Made by a program: the position numbers and the translations under genes | Notes under the pieces: generated by a model | What the model saw: only the letters and a program-made list of their open reading frames with translations | What the model was told of the DNA's origin: nothing | Databases searched by the model: none | From: Bacillota bacterium | GTDB taxonomy: Bacteria > Bacillota > Clostridia > Christensenellales > UMGS416 | Direction of reading: 5' to 3' | Length of the DNA: 18,629 nt | NCBI GenBank assembly: GCA_023422005.1 | Contig: JAEZSC010000197.1 | Location: 1-18,629 of the forward strand | Shown here: in pieces, positions 14,921 to 18,629 of the stretch | Position numbering within the stretch: position 1 is the stretch's first letter | Layout: the number at the start of each line of letters is the position of its first letter

Positions 14921-16915
14921 TCACACGAGCTGGCTGGGGTGGCGGCTGAAGAAATCCACCCGCGGTTCCAGAAACTTGAGCGCATGGTTCTCAGGGTCCT
15001 TCATAAACGCGTAGACCGGCTCGAAGATGCGCTCCCAGCTCCAGAAATCCGTGCCCAGGCCCAGATAATCCCGGGCCATTTCCGTGCCGTCCGGCGCGAA
15101 GGGGTGCATCAGGGCGATAGCCGTGCGCACACCATGGAAGCCGTCAATCAGCGTCTGGCGGCGCAGCGCGTCGTCGCCGCCGGCGTCCGCCGCACGCATG
15201 CGCTCCGCCCAGCGCTTGTTGATGGAGCGGATGTAGGTGTCCATCAGGCTTATGACCTGGTGCAGCTCGCAGCGGGCCATCAGGCGCTCGTATTCCAGGA
15301 TGCACGTTTTTGCTTCCGCCAGCACGTCCTCGCTGATCGCTGCGACGGGAGCCCGGCCTTCGAAATACCGCTGGGCGGTGTAGAAACACGAGCGGATGGC
15401 CCGGTTGAGCACGTTGGTCAGCAGGTTGCCCTCCTTGAGTGCCGGGTCGGCCTGGTTGGGGTCGGCGGCGGGGTTCAGCGGCTTGGGCTTGAAGCCCACG
15501 CTGCGGATGCCCAACCCAAGGCCAAGGAAGTGCATGCGCAGCTGCTCGGGCGTGTAGTGCTCCAGCAGCTCCGCGGCGGTGGGCGGCTTGACGGTACCGC
15601 TGCTGCTGGCCTTCTTGTCCAGAAACAGCAGATGGTTGTTGACGATCAGGTTGGTCAGCTGCAGCGCGCCATCCGGCGGGTCAGCCAGAGGATCGGGCCC
15701 TTGCTGGCCCAGGAACATCGCCGCCTGCGCCGGGCCGTAGAAGTACACGTTGTCCTGGCCGATGAATTGATACACGCCGGCATCCCCGGAGCACCACCAG
15801 TTGCGCCAACCCTCAGGGGCCTGCCCCCGCTGCTCCAGCGCGGCCATCGTGAAGGACATTGGCGCCCACAGCGATTCCGGCCACACCCATACGGTCAGCC
15901 CGTCCAGCCCCTCGAAGGCCGGCGCGGGCACGCCCCAGGGGATGTTGCCGGTCAGGCGGAAGGGCACCAATGTCTTTCCTGTGCGAAAGCGGATACCCGC
16001 GGCGCAGAGCGCTGCACAGGCATTTTCCCGCAGGTCCAGGCGCTGGAACACCAGCGCCACGGATGTCTTGCCGGCCTCGTCCGCCAGCCCGTGGGGCGGA
16101 AGCTGGTCGCGAATGGCATGGTAATCGTCCAGCCGGTCTCTTTTTACGTACACCGCCGGCTTCTCCAGAAACTCCGCCATGCTCCGCACGGCGAATGGGC
16201 GGCTGGTGGGGCGGTTCTCAAAATCGCGCAGCCACTGCTCCAGCAGGCTGTGGAAGGCGTCCAGCCGGAAATACCAATTTACGACGTCCCGCATTTCCGG
16301 CGTTTCGCCGCTCAACGTGCTGCGCGGATGGATGAGCTCCGACGGCAGATAGGAGTGCCCCAGCGAACATTCGTCGGCATATCCGAACTCCGATGTGCAG
16401 CCGTCAATGGGGCACTTTCCCACGACCTGCCGGCCGTTGAGGAACACGCCGCGTTGGGCGTCGTAGAACTGCGACGTCGTGAGCTTAACCAGATGCCCGT
16501 GCTCATACAGACCATTCAGGAATTCTTCGGTCATCCGCCGGTGCAGCTCACCGGAGCGGCCCAGCGCCGACGCGCCGTACAGGTCCAGGCTGATGCGGTA
16601 GTCGTCCAGCACTCCTTTCTGCCGCTTATGATAATGGGCGACATACTCCTCCAGCGTGCCATGGCACTGCCCTTGCTCTGTAAGCCTGCGCCAGCTCTCC
16701 AGGATCGGGGAGCCGTAGCAATCGGTGCCGGACACGAACAGTACATTGTCCGCCCCGATGCGGTCCCTCAAAAAGCGGGCGTAGCAATCGGCGGGCACGA
16801 ACACCCCGCCGATGTGCCCCAGGTGCAGGTCCTTGTTGCCGTAGGGCATCCCAGCCGTCACAATCGCCCTCTCGGGGAAGGATGGCCGCTGCGTGACGTC
16901 CTTGTCTGTCTTCAT
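14921..16915 (-). CDS. divergent methionyl-tRNA-synthetase-like class I aaRS
   Basis: The 664-residue cytosolic protein has the MetRS Rossmann core. IVTAGMPYGNKDLHLGHIGG gives the HIGH motif (His31-His34) and the Met-type start. A zinc-knuckle insertion, KCPIDGCTSEFGYADECSLGHSYLP, follows. GNIPWGVPAPAFEGLDGLTVWVW and FIGQDNVYFYGPAQ form the catalytic half, and LDKKASSSGTVKPP stands where KMSKS should be. The KMSKS loop is degenerate and a zinc ligand is His where canonical MetRS has Cys. Alpha-helical anticodon-binding sequence follows, but no C-terminal EMAP domain. ATG 16915 follows AAGGAG by 7 bases. A T-box leader controls it (16945-17250). It could be a secondary MetRS or a paralogue with a changed role; a canonical MetRS presumably lies elsewhere. 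Confidence 0.8.
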   Translation of the reverse strand: MKTDKDVTQRPSFPERAIVTAGMPYGNKDLHLGHIGGVFVPADCYARFLRDRIGADNVLFVSGTDCYGSPILESWRRLTEQGQCHGTLEEYVAHYHKRQKGVLDDYRISLDLYGASALGRSGELHRRMTEEFLNGLYEHGHLVKLTTSQFYDAQRGVFLNGRQVVGKCPIDGCTSEFGYADECSLGHSYLPSELIHPRSTLSGETPEMRDVVNWYFRLDAFHSLLEQWLRDFENRPTSRPFAVRSMAEFLEKPAVYVKRDRLDDYHAIRDQLPPHGLADEAGKTSVALVFQRLDLRENACAALCAAGIRFRTGKTLVPFRLTGNIPWGVPAPAFEGLDGLTVWVWPESLWAPMSFTMAALEQRGQAPEGWRNWWCSGDAGVYQFIGQDNVYFYGPAQAAMFLGQQGPDPLADPPDGALQLTNLIVNNHLLFLDKKASSSGTVKPPTAAELLEHYTPEQLRMHFLGLGLGIRSVGFKPKPLNPAADPNQADPALKEGNLLTNVLNRAIRSCFYTAQRYFEGRAPVAAISEDVLAEAKTCILEYERLMARCELHQVISLMDTYIRSINKRWAERMRAADAGGDDALRRQTLIDGFHGVRTAIALMHPFAPDGTEMARDYLGLGTDFWSWERIFEPVYAFMKDPENHALKFLEPRVDFFSRHPSQLV

Positions 16916-16944
16916 GCCATTGCTCCTTTTTACATTGATCGAAG

Positions 16945-17250
16945 GGAAAAAGAAAAAGCCCCCGTCCCAGGACAAGCCTGGGGACGAGAGCCATTGCTTC
17001 GTGATACCACCCCAATTTGCCGTAGCCTCGCGGCGACAGCCTCCCCATGTACGCCACCAGCCACAGCCTGCGGGATACACCGGCACGGTAACGGGTGCTC
17101 CCGTTGCAGCCTACCCCCGCTTGCGCAGGCTCGGTGCACCGCTCTGAGGCCTGTTCGATCCGCTTCACCCTGCCCATTCTCAGCACCGGGGCTCTCTGTA
17201 AGAAGACGACGGGTCTACTATCCCTCTTCCTGGCGTTTGCTTCATGTGTT
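16945..17250 (-). ncRNA. T-box riboswitch leader of the MetRS-like gene
   Basis: The leader, in transcription order, holds a stem I with GAGG (17226-17223) pairing CCTC (17149-17146), AGTA at 17219-17216 and GAA at 17156-17154, which together bound the specifier loop. An AGAGAG bulge follows near 17193. The T-box core GGTGGTATCACG lies near 17010-17000. The terminator hairpin GTCCCCAGG/CCTGGGAC (16985-16964) has a T-run at 16957-16943. The UGGU of the antiterminator predicts pairing with a tRNA ending in A73-CCA. The triplet after GAA in the specifier loop reads CAG (17153-17151). Confidence 0.85.
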
Positions 17251-17257
17251 GTTCCGT

Positions 17258-17286
17258 ATTATATGCGCCAAACGATGAATTGTAAA
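17258..17286 (-). promoter_or_regulatory. sigma-A promoter of the T-box transcript
   Basis: On the minus strand, TTTACA (17286-17281), exactly 17 bases and TATAAT (17263-17258) form a near-consensus promoter. It starts transcription a few bases before stem I of the T-box. Confidence 0.8.
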
Positions 17287-17309
17287 GCAGTCTTCTGCAG
17301 CTTTGGTGG

Positions 17310-17534
17310 TTACTTCTGTTGGTTCTGGTGGTTGGCCTCGTCGCGAATTTCGTTCCGCAGGCCCTCCAGCGCCCGTTCCCGGCGGGTGTTCTTGTCCATC
17401 AACTGGTCGCGCAGCTCAGGGTCGTCGGTCTCTGCGATCATGGCCTCGGCGTCGCGTATGTTCTGTATCGTGTGGTCGATGTTGTGCTGTATCCGCTCTA
17501 CGTTGTTGCGGCGGTCATCGGGATTGGGTTTCAT
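17310..17534 (-). CDS. tlp: Tlp, thioredoxin-like small acid-soluble spore protein
   Basis: The 74-residue helical protein matches Tlp of Bacillus: KPNPDDRRNNVERIQHNIDHTIQNI, then ETDDPELRDQLMDKN, then RRERALEGLRNEIRDEA. Tlp is a minor small acid-soluble protein of spores, so the organism should sporulate. ATG 17534 follows AAAGGAG by 8 bases; a longer frame to 17567 adds 11 residues not seen in the family. CGTATA-18-CATGCTA upstream looks like a sigma-G promoter. It is one of two paralogues flanking the MetRS-like gene. Its stop is 24 bases upstream of the T-box promoter's -35, so read-through into the leader is possible. A weak GCAG/CTGC hairpin follows the stop. Confidence 0.87.
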   Translation of the reverse strand: MKPNPDDRRNNVERIQHNIDHTIQNIRDAEAMIAETDDPELRDQLMDKNTRRERALEGLRNEIRDEANHQNQQK

Positions 17535-17561
17535 CGCACATGCTCCTTTGCCGTTTTGGCA

Positions 17562-17592
17562 TAGCATGCCGCGGGCAACCGACAGTTATACG
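17562..17592 (-). promoter_or_regulatory. candidate sigma-G promoter of tlp
   Basis: On the minus strand, CGTATA (17592-17587) and CATGCTA (17568-17562) are separated by 18 bases. The -10 fits the forespore sigma-G pattern CATnnTA, and the -35 is near GMATR. The predicted start of transcription is about 20 bases before the AAAGGAG site. Confidence 0.5.
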
Positions 17593-17607
17593 ATACATGC
17601 ATTCGGA

Positions 17608-17638
17608 TAAATAATAGCGAACGCTTTGATAGTTCGCT
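17608..17638 (-). terminator. intrinsic terminator of the HNH-gene transcript
   Basis: AGCGAAC (17638-17632) and GTTCGCT (17622-17616) form a 7-bp perfect stem with a 9-base loop. On the minus strand it is followed by ATTATTTAT. It separates the AT-rich island from tlp. Confidence 0.55.
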
Positions 17639-17672
17639 GTGGTTTATCACTTGCACTTGCTGTAAACACTTG

Positions 17673-17873
17673 TTAGGTATAAGCAGTATATATTACTGTT
17701 GCAAAAACAAATTCATCAATAACAATGTGCACATAGATTTGGCTTCCAGTATATACAACCACATATCTATAAACTTCTTCTTGGACCACTGTCCAATCAA
17801 GAAAAATATGTCTTTTCTTGGTATCACTTTGGTCAACGTCACCGCAGAACGCTATAGCATATATATTATCCAA
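17673..17873 (-). CDS. possible small protein overlapping the HNH gene end
   Basis: A 66-codon frame begins with TTG at 17873, overlapping the last codons and stop of the HNH-like gene (17866) in another frame. The product is rich in Val and aromatic residues (EEVYRYVVVYTGSQIYVHIVIDEFVFATVIYT), which looks like beta strand rather than random out-of-frame sequence. The start codon and the lack of a good ribosome binding site are weak points. It could be a real coupled gene or the tail of the upstream gene after a frameshift. No known family is recognised. Confidence 0.35.
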   Translation of the reverse strand: MDNIYAIAFCGDVDQSDTKKRHIFLDWTVVQEEVYRYVVVYTGSQIYVHIVIDEFVFATVIYTAYT

Positions 17874-18459
17874 CTTCCGGTAATATAAAATTTGAAATAT
17901 CCATTGCCGAATGATAAAAGTCTTTAGTATCGGTGTCTAGTATAGGCGAATATGTATAGTAAATGCTATCTGTAACCCAATTATTTATTTCAGATTGGAA
18001 AGCTTCGCTTACCTCAAAGACAGCATGGCTCCTTGCTAATTTCTCTAGAACTCGTTCCAAACTGTGGCTTTTGAAAACGAATACGGATGTTTGATTATCA
18101 CTGCTGATAAGCTTGCCTTTAGCAAATTCGTCTATCTCATTTTTTGCGCATTGATAAATTCTACTGTATTTACTCTTTCGATCATTATCAAATGAGTAAT
18201 ACTTATTATCTTTTTCTTCTAGCACCTTAATTATGAACCACGAATATAGCTCATCAGTGGAAAAAGAATTATTACATTTCTTACATGCGGGTACTAGAGA
18301 AAGCTCTCTAGGATACGGCTTCCTGAGGAAAACTTTTGATGGAGTATGTTCTCTAGTGTCTGCCAAAAGCCCACAATATATGCAATAGCTTGTATGATGA
18401 GAACCAAGAGTTATTCTATGCTTAAGTCTATCATCGCCTAGATATGGTCTATATCTCAT
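17866..18459 (-). CDS. HNH-nuclease-like protein in an AT-rich island
   Basis: The 197-residue protein has an N-terminal treble-clef HNH-like domain. SYCIYCGLLADTREHTPSKVFL gives Cys26 and Cys29 and the EH dyad at 37-38, and LVPACKKCNNSFSTDELY gives Cys59, Cys62 and Asn63. These supply the zinc pair and the His-Asn catalytic elements, so it may cut DNA. The remaining 130 residues are not recognised and may recognise a target or partner. ATG 18459 follows AAGGTGG loosely; a GTG at 18471 is an alternative start. The gene is much more AT-rich than everything around it, suggesting recent horizontal acquisition. Similar small HNH proteins occur in phages and defence islands, but no partner is identified. 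Confidence 0.7.
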   Translation of the reverse strand: MRYRPYLGDDRLKHRITLGSHHTSYCIYCGLLADTREHTPSKVFLRKPYPRELSLVPACKKCNNSFSTDELYSWFIIKVLEEKDNKYYSFDNDRKSKYSRIYQCAKNEIDEFAKGKLISSDNQTSVFVFKSHSLERVLEKLARSHAVFEVSEAFQSEINNWVTDSIYYTYSPILDTDTKDFYHSAMDISNFILPEVG

Positions 18460-18475
18460 ATAAACCACCACCTTG

Positions 18476-18505
18476 CTTATAAGCTTTTTCTTAATAGTAA
18501 CGCAA
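18476..18505 (-). promoter_or_regulatory. possible promoter of the HNH-like gene
   Basis: On the minus strand, TTGCGT (18505-18500) and TATAAG (18481-18476) are 18 bases apart and lie just before the start region of the HNH-like gene. The leader would be very short, so confidence is low. Confidence 0.3.
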
Positions 18506-18507
18506 TT

Positions 18508-18629
18508 TTAGACCTCGGCCTCGATGCGGTGCTCATCATCCTCTGCTAAAGTCCGGCGCAGGCGGTTGGGGTCTATCTTGCGCAGCGCACCGTCATAAAG
18601 CAGGCTGAGGGCTGCCACGCGGCCCACAG
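18508..18629 (-). CDS. 3' end of an unidentified gene, cut by the window edge
   Basis: The minus strand reads open from the window edge to a TAA at 18508-18510. This gives a 39-residue C-terminus (VGRVAALSLLYDG, then ALRKIDPNRLRRTL, then AEDDEHRIEAEV). The GC-rich, charged, helical sequence matches the chromosomal background rather than the adjacent AT-rich island. I do not recognise the protein, and the rest lies outside the window. Confidence 0.55.
   Translation of the reverse strand, partial: VGRVAALSLLYDGALRKIDPNRLRRTLAEDDEHRIEAEV

Noticed and set aside
17173..17181. ATG inside stem I of the T-box as Met specifier
   Set aside because: This ATG lies on the distal part of stem I, far from the AGTA/GAA-bounded loop that holds the specifier, so it does not rescue a Met reading.
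14939..17278. Plus-strand open frame covering the synthetase gene and T-box
   Set aside because: It is the antisense shadow of the GC-rich MetRS-like gene. The minus frame has HIGH and other MetRS motifs and a proper leader.
1..18629. CRISPR array, tRNA/rRNA gene, insertion sequence or prophage
   Set aside because: No regularly spaced repeats, tRNA cloverleaf, rRNA sequence, transposase or phage structural gene was seen on either strand.

Overview
The window looks like chromosome from a high-GC, spore-forming member of the Bacillota (Clostridia-like). The support is two Tlp-type spore protein genes with forespore-style promoters, a T-box riboswitch ahead of an aminoacyl-tRNA synthetase gene, AGGAGG-type ribosome binding sites, TTG/GTG starts, and intrinsic terminators. 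No tRNA, rRNA, CRISPR array or transposase gene was seen.

Left edge (1-2442): a comparatively AT-rich accessory stretch. An arsR-like regulator and a YkgJ-type cysteine-cluster gene form a coupled minus-strand pair. A promoter-bearing 51-bp direct repeat brackets the pair, and its right copy drives a GNAT acetyltransferase gene. Positions 2443-7298: an alpha/beta hydrolase gene with a strong terminator; a hairpin-rich gap; a divergent pair (NIF3-family protein on minus, LarA-like nickel racemase on plus) with back-to-back promoters and a palindrome exactly between them; then a left-handed beta-helix protein and a small protein made of two tandem repeats.

Positions 7331-11246: a tight four-gene minus-strand operon encoding, in transcription order, a COG2509-type FAD oxidoreductase, a one-pass membrane protein, a ParA/MinD-like P-loop ATPase and a PIG-V-like membrane mannosyltransferase. 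It is divergent from a plus-strand pair encoding a membrane-anchored M1 metallopeptidase and a LysM-G5-M23 cell-wall peptidase, which ends at a bidirectional terminator at 14599-14632.

Positions 14630-17592: two Tlp paralogues flank a MetRS-like gene that has a complete T-box leader. The leader's best specifier candidate reads CAG, not AUG, and the enzyme has a degenerate KMSKS loop and an altered zinc knuckle. Right edge (17600-18507): an AT-rich island with an HNH-nuclease-like gene and a small overlapping ORF, inserted next to the 3' end of an unidentified GC-rich gene that runs off the window.

The observations most worth checking are the shared operator between nif3 and larA, the T-box/enzyme mismatch, the promoter-bearing direct repeat, the tandem-repeat small protein, and the ATPase/membrane-protein operon.
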